Assembly: GCA_017438845.1 (NCBI GenBank)
Contig: JAFRUO010000025.1
Span: 80,302 to 144,301, forward strand
Origin: Clostridia bacterium
GTDB taxonomy: Bacteria; Bacillota; Clostridia; Oscillospirales; Acutalibacteraceae
DNA length: 64,000 nucleotides
Direction of reading: 5' to 3'
Below the pieces are notes generated by a model, which had not been told where the DNA came from, did no database searches, and saw nothing but the letters and a program-made list of their open reading frames with translations. Of this stretch, positions 51,444 through 60,750 are shown piece after piece; the stretch's first letter is position 1, and the number at the start of each line of letters is the position of its first letter. The position numbers and the translations under genes are program-made.

Positions 51444-53175
51444 AATCAAAGGCAACGACTTTTTGCTTGACGGGAAAAAATTCCACATCTATTCGGGAGC
51501 AGTTCACTACTTCCGTTTCCTGCCCGAATACTGGGAGGATATACTTATCCGCCTCAAGCTTTGCGGCTTCAACACGGTAGAAACCTATATGCCGTGGAAT
51601 CTCCACGAAAAGCAGCCCGGATCCTTTGACTTTTCGGGCAGGCTTGATATAGTCAGGTTTTTAAAGACGGCACAGAAGCTCGGACTCTACGCTATCGTAA
51701 GACCCGGTCCGTACATCTGCGCCGAATGGGATTTCGGCGGACTTCCCGCTTGGCTGTTAAAGGACAAAAGTCTTCGCATACGCTGTATGTATAAGCCTTA
51801 CACCGACGCAGTTGAGCGTTATTACAGGGAAGTGTTCCGCCGTATCGCACACCTTCAGCACTCAAGCGGCGGTAATATAATCGCAATGCAAATTGAAAAC
51901 GAATACGGCAGCTACGGCAACGATAAAAAATACCTTGAATTCATCAGGCAGCTTATGCTTGACAGCGGTTCAACCGAGCTTCTGTTCACCTCTGACGGGG
52001 CAGAGCACAATATGCTTTCCGGAGGCACTCTCGACGACGTTTTCAAGGTTGCAAATTTCGGCTCAAGAGTGCCGCAGGCGTTTGGTACTTTAAGACAGTA
52101 TCAGCCGACCGGCCCGCTTATGTGCGGCGAATTCTGGAACGGATGGTTTGACTACTGGGGCAAGGACGAAAGGCACCATTCCCGCCCCGCAAAGGAGGTT
52201 GCCGACGAGCTTTGGGATATGCTCTCAATGGACGCAAGCTTCAGCTTTTACACCTTCTGCGGCGGAACGAACTTCGGCTTTACCTCGGGTGCAAATTTTT
52301 ACGACCTTTATATGCCCGACGTAACAAGCTACGATGACGACGCCCTTCTTAACGAATGGGGCGGGTACACCGAAAAATACCACGCCGTAAGAGAGGTGCT
52401 TCTCAAGCATCAGGGCATTGAGCCTCAGCCGCTTCCTCCCGAGCCCGAAAGGCAGAATATAGGCAGGGTTGACCTGACAGAAAGCGTCAGTCTTATGGAC
52501 AGCCTTGACGAAATCGCCGTAAAGGAAAAAAGCGATTTCCCCGAAACAATGGAGTATTTTGACCAAAATTCGGGTCTGATTCTCTACAGAAGCAGGCTGA
52601 AGGGAAACTACCTCGGCAGGCTTTACCTTGACGGGCTTGCAGACCGTGCTCATGTGTTTATAAACGGCAGCCTGAAAGGAATTGTATACCGCAACAAAAA
52701 GGACTGCAGTCTCGGCGTAGGAACATTAAAGGGCGACAATGTAATTGATGTGCTTGTAGAGGATATGGGCAGAATCAACTACGGGCCGAAGATGATAGAG
52801 GGTAAGGGCGTTAAGCAGATAAGATTTAACCTGCAGCAGCTCAACGGCTATGACATCTTCCTGCTGCCGCTGGACAACCTTGAACGTCTTGATTTTTCAA
52901 AGGGCTCGACCGCCGTGCCCGCTTTCCTCAGGGGAAGCTTTAAGGCTCAGCCCGGCAAGAGCTGCTTTGTTCACACCGACAACTTTAAAAAGGGATATGT
53001 TTTTGTCAACGGCTTTAACCTTGGCAGATACTGGAGTGTAGGTCCTCAAAAATCGCTTTATATCCCCGGCTCACTGCTGAAGGAAGAAAATGAAATAATT
53101 CTGCTTGAGCTTGACGGCTTTAAGTTTAAATCGGAAAGGTTTGTAACCGTAACCGACATACACGATATAGGCTAA
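51436..53175 (+). CDS. Glycoside hydrolase family 35 beta-galactosidase
   Basis: A 579-residue GH35 enzyme that removes terminal beta-galactose. The barrel (about 1-320) has IYSGAVHYFRFLPEYWED, MPWNLHE and RPGPYICAEWDFGG. The acid/base Glu lies in QIENEYGSYG and the nucleophile Glu in CGEFWNGWFDYWG. Beta-sandwich domains follow. There is no signal peptide, so it works in the cytoplasm on imported oligosaccharide. Coupled to the kinase gene upstream. Confidence 0.95.
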   Translation: MLEIKGNDFLLDGKKFHIYSGAVHYFRFLPEYWEDILIRLKLCGFNTVETYMPWNLHEKQPGSFDFSGRLDIVRFLKTAQKLGLYAIVRPGPYICAEWDFGGLPAWLLKDKSLRIRCMYKPYTDAVERYYREVFRRIAHLQHSSGGNIIAMQIENEYGSYGNDKKYLEFIRQLMLDSGSTELLFTSDGAEHNMLSGGTLDDVFKVANFGSRVPQAFGTLRQYQPTGPLMCGEFWNGWFDYWGKDERHHSRPAKEVADELWDMLSMDASFSFYTFCGGTNFGFTSGANFYDLYMPDVTSYDDDALLNEWGGYTEKYHAVREVLLKHQGIEPQPLPPEPERQNIGRVDLTESVSLMDSLDEIAVKEKSDFPETMEYFDQNSGLILYRSRLKGNYLGRLYLDGLADRAHVFINGSLKGIVYRNKKDCSLGVGTLKGDNVIDVLVEDMGRINYGPKMIEGKGVKQIRFNLQQLNGYDIFLLPLDNLERLDFSKGSTAVPAFLRGSFKAQPGKSCFVHTDNFKKGYVFVNGFNLGRYWSVGPQKSLYIPGSLLKEENEIILLELDGFKFKSERFVTVTDIHDIG

Positions 53176-53177
53176 AA

Positions 53178-53206
53178 AACACCCGGCCTTTTTGAAGGTC
53201 GGGTGT
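53178..53206. terminator. Terminator shared by GH35 and fba genes
   Basis: AACACCCGGCCTT and AAGGTCGGGTGTT form the stem between converging genes. Confidence 0.8.
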
Positions 53207-53222
53207 TATATTATTATTTTAA

Positions 53223-54158
53223 TTACGCCTTGTTTGCACAACCGAGAACGGTTTCAATCTTATGAGAAACAACCTCTTCAATTGCGTCCCTTGCGGGTGT
53301 GAGATACTTTCTCGGGTCGAAATCAGCCGGATGCTCCTTGAAGTGTTTACGAAGAGCGGCTGTCATTGCGATACGGATGTCCGAATCAACATTAATCTTG
53401 CAGACTGCCATTGAGGAAGCCTTTCTGAGCATATCCTCGGGAATGCCGATGGCGTCGGGCATTTCTCCGCCATATTCGTTGATGGTCTTGATGTGGTCCT
53501 GGTTAACGGAGCTTGCGCCGTGAAGAACAATCGGGAAGCCGGGAAGCTTCTTTTCAACCTCTTCAAGAATATCAAAGCGAAGCTGAGGCTTCTGACCGGG
53601 CTTGAATTTGTATGCGCCGTGGCTTGTGCCGATAGCGATTGCAAGCGAGTCAACGCCTGTTCTGGTAACAAAATCGAACACCTGCTCGGGCTTAGTGTAT
53701 GACTCGTTGCCTGCCTCGACAACTACGTCATCCTCAACGCCTGCAAGTGTGCCAAGCTCGCCCTCAACGACAACGCCGTGAGCGTGGGCATATTCAACAA
53801 CCTGCTTTGTAAGGGCAACGTTCTCCTCATAGGGAAGCGAGCTGCCGTCAATCATAACCGATGTAAAGCCGCCGTCAATGCAAGCCTTACAGGTTTCAAA
53901 ATCGGGGCCGTGGTCAAGGTGAAGCGCGATCGGAAGTCCTGTTTCCTCTGCTGCAGCCTTAACCATTGCAAGAAGGTAACCGTGAGAAGCGTACTTGCGT
54001 GCGCCCGAGGATACCTGAAGAATGACGGGAGCGTTGAGCTTCTTTGCGGCTCTGGTGATTCCCTGAATAATTTCCATATTGTTTACGTTAAAAGCGCCGA
54101 TGGCATAGCCGCCGTCGTATGCTTTTTTAAACATTTCCGTTGTGGTTACTAAAGGCAT
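53223..54158 (-). CDS. fba: Class II fructose-bisphosphate aldolase
   Basis: A 311-residue zinc aldolase that splits fructose 1,6-bisphosphate in glycolysis. GAFNVNNMEIIQGI, ALHLDHGPDFETCKACID with zinc ligands, MIDGSSLPYEENV and GELGTLAGVEDDV match the family. A strong promoter precedes it, and it is a single gene. Confidence 0.96.
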   Translation of the reverse strand: MPLVTTTEMFKKAYDGGYAIGAFNVNNMEIIQGITRAAKKLNAPVILQVSSGARKYASHGYLLAMVKAAAEETGLPIALHLDHGPDFETCKACIDGGFTSVMIDGSSLPYEENVALTKQVVEYAHAHGVVVEGELGTLAGVEDDVVVEAGNESYTKPEQVFDFVTRTGVDSLAIAIGTSHGAYKFKPGQKPQLRFDILEEVEKKLPGFPIVLHGASSVNQDHIKTINEYGGEMPDAIGIPEDMLRKASSMAVCKINVDSDIRIAMTAALRKHFKEHPADFDPRKYLTPARDAIEEVVSHKIETVLGCANKA

Positions 54159-54199
54159 GATATTTCTCTCCTTAGGAAAATTAATTTTTATCGGTAGCT

Positions 54200-54228
54200 A
54201 TTATACATCACTAAATATGCGATGTCAA
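54200..54228 (-). promoter_or_regulatory. Promoter of fba
   Basis: Minus strand consensus TTGACA (54223-54228) and TATAAT (54200-54205), spacing 17 bp. Confidence 0.85.
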
Positions 54229-54302
54229 ACAAATAAACCGTAAATTTACATTTTATTTAATTTATTTGTCGAAAAATAACGGTAGTTTCGGGCTTTTGCG
54301 GT

Positions 54303-54331
54303 TTGACAAAGGAAGCGTACTTTGATACAAT
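54303..54331 (+). promoter_or_regulatory. Promoter of the cyclase gene
   Basis: TTGACA (54303-54308) and TACAAT (54326-54331), spacing 17 bp. Confidence 0.8.
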
Positions 54332-54365
54332 TCTATTGTAATAATACGGCTTGGAGTGTGGCACA

Positions 54366-54974
54366 ATGAATATAATCGATATTTCAAACGACTTACTCAC
54401 AGCCGAGGTCTATCAGGGCGACCCCGTTCCCGAGCTTGAAAGGGTAAAAAAGCTCGGCGAGGGCTCTGCATACAACCTCAGTGTACTGAGCGCATGCCTG
54501 CACAACGGTACTCACGCCGACGCCCCTCTTCACTTTCTTGAGGACGGCTTCAGTGTGGACGAGTATGCGCTCGAAAAATTCATCGGTCCCTGCAAGGTAA
54601 TCACCATGTCGCCCGGTATAATCACGGGTCAGGCGGTTGAAGAATACTTTCCGAGGGACTGCTCACGAATACTTATCAAGTCCTCGGGCAGGGCGTTTCT
54701 GCACTACACTGCCGCGGAGGTTATGTCGCTTTACGGCTATGAGCTTGTCGGCACGGACGCAAACTCAATTGAGTCCGACGGCGAGGACGGCAGGACTCAC
54801 CGCACGCTGCTCTCGCACGATATAGCGATACTTGAAGGGCTTAACCTTTCGGGCGTGGAAACCGGTGAATATTTCCTCATTGCGCCTCCCGTTAAAATCA
54901 GCGAGGCGGAGGCTTCCTTTACAAGGGCGTTACTTATCAGCGACTATATTTTCTGGAGCAAGAAGGGTAAATAA
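54366..54974 (+). CDS. Cyclase / kynurenine-formamidase-like hydrolase
   Basis: A 202-residue metal-dependent hydrolase of the cyclase family (PF04199). The metal motif ACLHNGTHADAPLHF and the later IESDGEDGRTHRTLL are intact. Known members hydrolyse N-formylkynurenine or cyclic amides. I chose ATG 54366, with GGAGTGTGG upstream. It ends 5 bp before the oxidoreductase gene. Substrate unknown. Confidence 0.87.
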   Translation: MNIIDISNDLLTAEVYQGDPVPELERVKKLGEGSAYNLSVLSACLHNGTHADAPLHFLEDGFSVDEYALEKFIGPCKVITMSPGIITGQAVEEYFPRDCSRILIKSSGRAFLHYTAAEVMSLYGYELVGTDANSIESDGEDGRTHRTLLSHDIAILEGLNLSGVETGEYFLIAPPVKISEAEASFTRALLISDYIFWSKKGK

Positions 54975-54979
54975 TCCTA

Positions 54980-56470
54980 ATGAAACGAGTTGTTATAATC
55001 GGCGCAGGCCCTGCAGGGATTACCGCAGGACTTGAGCTTAAGAGAAAAGCGGCGGACGAATACGCCGTCACAATTCTCGAAAAGGAAAACCGAATAGGCG
55101 GCATTTCCGCAACCGTAGACCATAACGGAAACCTTATGGACCTCGGCGGTCATCGCTTCTTTTCAAAGGAGCCCTCGGTCAACGATTGGTGGCAGGGCAT
55201 TTTGCCGATGCAGGATTCCGACGCAAACAGCCCCGAAAAGAATGACAGGGTTATGCTTCTTCGCAGAAGGGTGTCAAGGATTTACTGCTTCAACAAGTTT
55301 TTCGACTATCCCGTTACCCTCAATACGCAGACGCTTAAAAACCTCGGCTTTGTCCGCACTCTCCGTGCAGGGGCAGGCTATATGAAGGCGCTTGCTTTTA
55401 AAAAGGACGAGGACAGCCTTGAAAACTTTTACATCAACCGTTTCGGTAAGGAGCTTTACTCAACCTTCTTTGAAAGCTACACCGAAAAGCTTTGGGGCAG
55501 GCATCCCCGTAACATTTCAGCCGATTGGGGCGCACAGCGTGTCAAAGGTATATCCGTCACCGAGGTGCTTAAAAACGCACTTTCCAAAGGCAAAAGGAGC
55601 AACGAAACCTCACTTATTGAGGAGTTTAAATACCCCAAGCTCGGACCGGGTCAGCTCTGGAGCGTTGCGGCGGAGGAGTTTAAAGACCTCGGCGGAGAGA
55701 TTATAACCGGTGCCTCCGTTTCCTCGGTCAATGTTGCCGACAACAGAATTGTCAGCGTTACCGCCGACGGCAAGGACTACCCTGCCGATATTTTCATTTC
55801 GACTATGCCCTTAAAGGAGCTTGTCGGTGAAATCAGCGGAGAAGCCGTCCCGGACAACATCAAAAGGATTGCCGAGGGGCTTCCCTACCGTGATTTCGTA
55901 ACGGTGGGCGTGTTGCTCAACAAGCTTGCAATTAAAAACGAAACGAAGCTTTCAGAGCCGGGCGGTCTTGTGCCCGACTGCTGGATTTATGTCCAGGACA
56001 AAGCCGTTAAGCTCGGCAGGATTCAGGTGTTTAACAACTGGTCGCCGTACCTTGTCAAAGAGCCTGACAAAACGGTATGGCTCGGGCTTGAATACTTCTG
56101 TGACGAAAATGACAGCTTCTGGAATCTTTCCGAAAAGGAATGCGCTCTTTATGCGGTAAACGAACTTCGGAAAATCGGCATAATTGACGAAAACACCGAG
56201 CTTCTTGACTACCACCGTGAGCGTGTAAGAAAAGCGTATCCCGCATATTTTGACACCTATGCTTCACTTCCCGAGCTTTGGAAATACCTTGACACATATG
56301 AAAACCTTTTCTGCATCGGCAGAAACGGACTTCACCGATATAACAACATGGATCATTCCATGCTCACCGCCTTTTACGCCGTTGACGCCATTCTTTCGGG
56401 CAGTGCCGACAGGGAAAAAATCAGAAGCGTGAACACGGAAAAGGAATATCACGAGGAAAAGAGGAGCTGA
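54980..56470 (+). CDS. FAD-dependent oxidoreductase of the amine-oxidase type
   Basis: A 496-residue flavoprotein: the dinucleotide motif VVIIGAGPAGITAGLELK is at the start, ILEKENRIGGISATVD follows, and MDLGGHRFFSK matches proteins annotated as protoporphyrinogen-oxidase-like or UDP-galactopyranose-mutase-like. The C-terminal FAD contact reads NLFCIGRNGLHRYNNMDHSM. Its relatives are often linked to cell-surface polysaccharide genes. The true substrate is unknown. Confidence 0.87.
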   Translation: MKRVVIIGAGPAGITAGLELKRKAADEYAVTILEKENRIGGISATVDHNGNLMDLGGHRFFSKEPSVNDWWQGILPMQDSDANSPEKNDRVMLLRRRVSRIYCFNKFFDYPVTLNTQTLKNLGFVRTLRAGAGYMKALAFKKDEDSLENFYINRFGKELYSTFFESYTEKLWGRHPRNISADWGAQRVKGISVTEVLKNALSKGKRSNETSLIEEFKYPKLGPGQLWSVAAEEFKDLGGEIITGASVSSVNVADNRIVSVTADGKDYPADIFISTMPLKELVGEISGEAVPDNIKRIAEGLPYRDFVTVGVLLNKLAIKNETKLSEPGGLVPDCWIYVQDKAVKLGRIQVFNNWSPYLVKEPDKTVWLGLEYFCDENDSFWNLSEKECALYAVNELRKIGIIDENTELLDYHRERVRKAYPAYFDTYASLPELWKYLDTYENLFCIGRNGLHRYNNMDHSMLTAFYAVDAILSGSADREKIRSVNTEKEYHEEKRS

Positions 56471-56665
56471 ATGAGCGAAAAGAAAAGCTGTGCCTCGCAG
56501 TGCGAATCCTGCTCATATTACTACTACGACGAGGAATATGACTGCTACTGCTGTGAGGTAAACCTCGACGAGGACGAAACGGCAAGATTTCTGTCATACT
56601 CCTTTTACGAATGCCCGTACTACAATCCGTATGACGAATACAAAATTGTAAGACGGCAGAATTAA
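56471..56665 (+). CDS. Small cysteine-rich DUF6472-like protein
   Basis: A 64-residue acidic protein with eight cysteines: CASQCESC, CYCC and ECPYY, in the order expected for a small metal-binding or zinc-ribbon-like fold. EDETARFLSYSFYECPYYNP and the YKIV end match a family (DUF6472) common in Clostridia. It starts one base after the upstream stop codon and has its own terminator after it. Confidence 0.78.
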   Translation: MSEKKSCASQCESCSYYYYDEEYDCYCCEVNLDEDETARFLSYSFYECPYYNPYDEYKIVRRQN

Positions 56666-56679
56666 GCAATAACGAACAG

Positions 56680-56707
56680 CACCCGACACAAAGTCGGGTG
56701 TGTTTTT
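56680..56707 (+). terminator. Terminator of the cyclase-oxidoreductase operon
   Basis: CACCCGAC, loop ACAAA, GTCGGGTG, then TGTTTTTG. Confidence 0.85.
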
Positions 56708-56712
56708 GTTTT

Positions 56713-57060
56713 GATGATATTTACGGCTGTCGTCCGTAGGGGACAGCGCATTTACGGCTCCCTTGTGTAAAGGGAGCTGTCAGCCGCAGGCTGACTGAGG
56801 GATTGTAAACAGTGAATAGTGAAGAGTGAAGAGTGAAGAGGTAATAAGTGTTTGCTTTGCAAACCGTAGGGACGACCATTGGTCGCCCGACGAGGTTTGA
56901 TGTATTTATATTCCACCTCATCCGTTTCGTCACTGCGTTCCTCAACACCTTCCCCTCGGAGGGGAAGGCTTTCCTCCGTAGGGGCCGTCCCCTACGGAGA
57001 AAAAATAAAATTACATCAAAAAATAGAGGCGACCAATGGTCGCCCCTACGTTTTATTATT
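56713..57060. repeat. Intergenic repeat-rich region
   Basis: Contains CTCCCTTGTGTAAAGGGAG and CAGCCGCAGGCTG hairpins, a tandem GTGAAGA run (about 56818-56841), and GTAGGGGCGACC-type palindromes: CGACCATTGGTCG near 56873, CCGTAGGGGCCGTCCCCTACGG near 56977 and GGCGACCAATGGTCGCC near 57030. No credible gene. These look like dispersed non-coding repeat units found in gut Clostridia genomes. Confidence 0.65.
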
Positions 57061-57064
57061 ATAA

Positions 57065-59068
57065 TTATGCCTTGTTGAACATTCCCTGCTGATCCATTCT
57101 CATTATAATCGAAGCAATCTGGGCTCTGGCGGCGCCTTCTGTCGGTGCTACTCTGCCGTCTGCCATACCGCTGATTACATTGTTCTGTACCGCCCATGCT
57201 ACCGCTGTTTTTGCAAAACCGCTTATGCGGTTAACGTCCTTGAACTTTGCAAGGGTCTTGTCAACGTCCTTGATTTCGGGTGAGCCCATATATCTGTAAA
57301 GAATTGTTGCTACCTGCTCACGGGTGATGTTGTCGTTAACGCCGAAATTGCCGTTAGCGTAACCTGCGATAATGTTGTTGTCAACCGCCCAGTTAACTGC
57401 GGCGGCATAATATGCGCCCTTCTTAACGTCCTTGAGTTTGGGAGTCATCTTGGCATACTTGTCAAGGTCTGCGCCTGCAATCTTAGAAAGAATTACAACA
57501 AAGTCCTGACGCTTGAGGTTGTCGTTCGGTCCGAATTTTCCGTTCTGATAACCCGAAATGTAACCCTTCTGCGCGCAGTGCTTAACTGCGTCATAGTACC
57601 ACGAGCCGAAGGCGACATCGGGGAAACCCCTGTACCCCTCGCCGAGAGAAACAAATTTAAGCCCGGACTGCTTTGCGTATTCCTCTGCGAGTGAGAAGGT
57701 ATAGCCGTAAACCGTTTTCAGTGAGCCGCAGTTGTTGAAGGCGAGCGAACCTATTGATGTTACGCTGTCGGGTATGGTAACGCTTTCAAGTGAGCCGCAG
57801 TTTTCAAAGCAGGAGGGACTGATCCGTGTAAGCAAATCGGGAAGCCGGATTTCCTTTAACGCCTTACAGTAGTAGAAGGCAAAGTCGGAAATAACCCCAA
57901 CGCTGTCGGGTATAGTGATTTTTTCAAGCGAGGTGTTTGAGCTGAATGCGCTTCCTGCGATAAGCAGAGTGCCGTCCTTGACGTTATACTGCGTTTTGCC
58001 GTTTTCCGATTTGATAAGGTGTTTTCCCGCATACAGCACGCCGTCCTCCCAGTTTGCGGAGTTGCCGTAAAATGCTGTGTTAAGGAAGGCGGAGTTGCCT
58101 ATATATTTCACATTGTCGCCGATACTGACGCTTTCAAGCTTAGCGGCGCCGGTAAAGGCGTAAATGCCGATTGATTCCACTGAGTCGGGGAGGCTTACGC
58201 TTTTAAGATTTACGGCTCCCCTGAAGGCGGAGTTCTCAAGGCTTTTCACTCCTTCGGGAACGGAGTAAGCGGCATCCTTTTTGGCGGCGGGATAAATAAT
58301 CAGTTGCTTTTTGTCCTTTGAGAAAAGCACGCCGTCAAGCGAGGAATAGCTTTTGTTCTCACTGCTTACCGTTATTTTTTCAAGTGCCGAAATTGCGCCT
58401 ACCGAATTCCAGTAAATCCTTGTAACGCTTGCAGGGATAACAATTTCCTTAAGAACGTTGCATCCGTTAAAGGCGCCGAGGGCGATATTGAGCGTGCCGT
58501 CCCTGACGGGAAAGCTGTTCTGAGCGTTGACCCTGACAAGGTGGCGGTTGATATACAGTCCGCCGTTTTGCCAGTTGGAGGAATTGTTATAAAAAGCGGT
58601 GCCCGTAAACGCGCTTGCCGCAAGACTTATAACACTGTCGGGAAGTGTAATGCTTTTCAGTGAAGAGCAGCTTTTAAACGCCTCTGCGCCGATTTTTTCA
58701 ACGCCGTTTTTAACAGCTACGCTTTCAAGCTTTGTACAACCCTCGAAGGAATTGGCTTCAATTGATGTAACCGTGCCGGGTACGGTTACGCTTTTCAGAG
58801 TGCCTGACTTGTAAAAGGCGTAGTCGCCGATTTCAGAAACCCTGAAGCCGTCGATGCTTTCGGGGACGGAGAGCGAGGCGCTGTTGCCGAGGTACGCCTT
58901 TTCGTACATAAGACCGGAGGTTATACTGAGCGTGCCGTCGCTAAGCTTCTGGTATTTCCAGAGCCCGTCCTTACTTGTTACGACGGATGCGGCAGAGGAG
59001 CTTACAGCGGCAACGCCGAGAAGCAGCGCAGCAATAAGAAGGACCGACAGTATACGTTTCGTTTTCAT
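57065..59068 (-). CDS. Secreted leucine-rich-repeat protein with SLH anchor
   Basis: A 667-residue surface protein: signal peptide (about 1-27), a BspA-type (LRR_5) leucine-rich-repeat region (about 60-480) with units such as LESVAVKNGVEKIGAEAFKS and LKSITLPDSV, and three C-terminal SLH domains (about 485-667) that bind wall polymer. BspA-type repeats mediate adhesion in other bacteria. ATG 59068 follows CGGAGTGATTATA. The SLH part is very similar to that of the CHAP protein at 29917. Confidence 0.9.
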   Translation of the reverse strand: MKTKRILSVLLIAALLLGVAAVSSSAASVVTSKDGLWKYQKLSDGTLSITSGLMYEKAYLGNSASLSVPESIDGFRVSEIGDYAFYKSGTLKSVTVPGTVTSIEANSFEGCTKLESVAVKNGVEKIGAEAFKSCSSLKSITLPDSVISLAASAFTGTAFYNNSSNWQNGGLYINRHLVRVNAQNSFPVRDGTLNIALGAFNGCNVLKEIVIPASVTRIYWNSVGAISALEKITVSSENKSYSSLDGVLFSKDKKQLIIYPAAKKDAAYSVPEGVKSLENSAFRGAVNLKSVSLPDSVESIGIYAFTGAAKLESVSIGDNVKYIGNSAFLNTAFYGNSANWEDGVLYAGKHLIKSENGKTQYNVKDGTLLIAGSAFSSNTSLEKITIPDSVGVISDFAFYYCKALKEIRLPDLLTRISPSCFENCGSLESVTIPDSVTSIGSLAFNNCGSLKTVYGYTFSLAEEYAKQSGLKFVSLGEGYRGFPDVAFGSWYYDAVKHCAQKGYISGYQNGKFGPNDNLKRQDFVVILSKIAGADLDKYAKMTPKLKDVKKGAYYAAAVNWAVDNNIIAGYANGNFGVNDNITREQVATILYRYMGSPEIKDVDKTLAKFKDVNRISGFAKTAVAWAVQNNVISGMADGRVAPTEGAARAQIASIIMRMDQQGMFNKA

Positions 59069-59098
59069 TATAATCACTCCGAAAATTTCGTTAAGCTT

Positions 59099-59127
59099 AT
59101 TATACTTTATGTTCTTTAAAATGGCAA
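59099..59127 (-). promoter_or_regulatory. Promoter of the LRR-SLH gene
   Basis: Minus strand TTGCCA (59122-59127) and TATAAT (59099-59104), spacing 17 bp. Confidence 0.65.
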
Positions 59128-59200
59128 TGAGAAATTATTCCTTGAAGTTTTTTTGCTTATAGGGTATCATATTAATGTTATTTTAAAGGAGATCTGAAAT

Positions 59201-60703
59201 ATGCTGAACACAAGAGCGTCGGGGGTCTTAATGCATTTAAGCTCCCTGCCGTCACCGTATGCCGTCGGCGTAATGGGTGACGAAACGAAAAGATTTATTG
59301 ACAAAATCGCCGATATGGGCTTTTCATACTGGCAGATTCTGCCGCTGAACCCGCCCGACTTTTACGGCTCTCCGTACACTTCGAATGCGGTTTTTGCAAT
59401 TTCGCATATGTTTATCGATCCGAGACCGCTTCTTGCGGCAGGGCTCGTTTCGCAGGCGGATGTCGAAAGAAATGTCTATTACGGCTCACCGTATACCGCA
59501 GACTATGAGTTTGCCTATAACGGCAGACTTGAGCTTTTGAAAAAGGCTTTTAAAAATGCCGACGGCGAGCTTCTTCGTAAGGCGGAAGAGTTCGCCGAAA
59601 AGCACGGCTGGTGTAAGGCGTACTCTCTTTATGAGGCGGCAAAGGAAAGGTTTGACAACCGCCCGTGGTATGAGTGGGACGCGGACTTCGCAAGGTATGA
59701 GAAGTGCGTTGAAAACGAGGAGGCGCTCAGTGAAAGCGCTTCGTTTTACGCCTTTGTGCAGTACATAGCCTATTCGCAGTGGCGTGAGATTAAGCTTTAC
59801 GCAAACGACAGGGGCGTAAAAATACTCGGCGATATGCCGATTTACGTTTCTACGGACAGCGTCGATGTCTGGAGCAACCGCAGTCTTTTTGAAATTGACG
59901 GTAAGAATTTTTCAAAGAAAAGGGTTGCGGGAGTTCCGCCCGATTATTTCTCGGCTGACGGTCAGCTCTGGGGAAATCCGCTTTACGACTGGAAGAGCAT
60001 GGAAAAGGACGGCTTTAAATGGTGGATTGACAGGCTCAAAGCCTCCCTTACAATCTTCGACACTGTGAGAATTGACCATTTCCGTGCGTTCGCCTCTTAC
60101 TGGGCGGTGCCGGCAAAGTCCGAAACCGCAAGAGAGGGCGAGTGGCTCAAGGGTCCCGGCATGAAGCTGTTTAACGCGGTCAGGGAGGAAATGGGAGATT
60201 TGCCCATCATTGCGGAGGATCTCGGCACCTTCGGCGAGGATGTAATCAAGCTGCTTGAGAACACTGCTTTCCCGGGTATGCGTGTAATACAGTTCGGCTT
60301 CGACCCCGGTGCGGACAGCACGCACCTGCCGCACAATTACCCGAAAAACTCAATTGCGTACGTCGGAACGCATGACAACAACACCCTGCTTGCCTGGCTC
60401 TGGGAGGCGAGCGAGCAGGAAAGAAAATTTGCGCTCGACTATTGCTCGTTTAAGGGTGACAACTGGGGCGAGGGCGGCTATCACAGCCCCTCCTGCCGTG
60501 CGATAATTGAAGCCGTATGGAGAAGTCCCTCGCTTGTCAGCATGATTTCCTTCCAGGATATGTGCGGCTTCGGCTCGGACGCAAGAATGAATGTTCCCGG
60601 CAGAGCCTTCGGCAACTGGCAGTTCAGAACCACCGAGGACACAATCGCACAGCTTGACGCCGATTATTACAGACATATAAACTATCTGTTTAAAAGAAAG
60701 TAA
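59201..60703 (+). CDS. malQ: 4-alpha-glucanotransferase
   Basis: A 500-residue GH77 amylomaltase that moves glucan segments between maltodextrins. RASGVLMHLSSLPSPYAVG and the GFSYWQILPLNPP strand open the barrel. The nucleophile Asp is in TVRIDHFRAF, the acid/base Glu in IIAEDLG and the third acid in VGTHDNNT. Single gene with AAAGGAG before the ATG. Confidence 0.96.
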   Translation: MLNTRASGVLMHLSSLPSPYAVGVMGDETKRFIDKIADMGFSYWQILPLNPPDFYGSPYTSNAVFAISHMFIDPRPLLAAGLVSQADVERNVYYGSPYTADYEFAYNGRLELLKKAFKNADGELLRKAEEFAEKHGWCKAYSLYEAAKERFDNRPWYEWDADFARYEKCVENEEALSESASFYAFVQYIAYSQWREIKLYANDRGVKILGDMPIYVSTDSVDVWSNRSLFEIDGKNFSKKRVAGVPPDYFSADGQLWGNPLYDWKSMEKDGFKWWIDRLKASLTIFDTVRIDHFRAFASYWAVPAKSETAREGEWLKGPGMKLFNAVREEMGDLPIIAEDLGTFGEDVIKLLENTAFPGMRVIQFGFDPGADSTHLPHNYPKNSIAYVGTHDNNTLLAWLWEASEQERKFALDYCSFKGDNWGEGGYHSPSCRAIIEAVWRSPSLVSMISFQDMCGFGSDARMNVPGRAFGNWQFRTTEDTIAQLDADYYRHINYLFKRK

Positions 60704-60710
60704 AAAAGAA

Positions 60711-60740
60711 CGCCCCCGTCAGCTGACAGGGGCGATTGCT
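60711..60740. terminator. Terminator between malQ and PAP2 genes
   Basis: CGCCCCCGTCAG and CTGACAGGGGCG make a 12-bp near-perfect palindrome between converging genes. Confidence 0.8.
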
Positions 60741-60750
60741 TTTATAAAAA

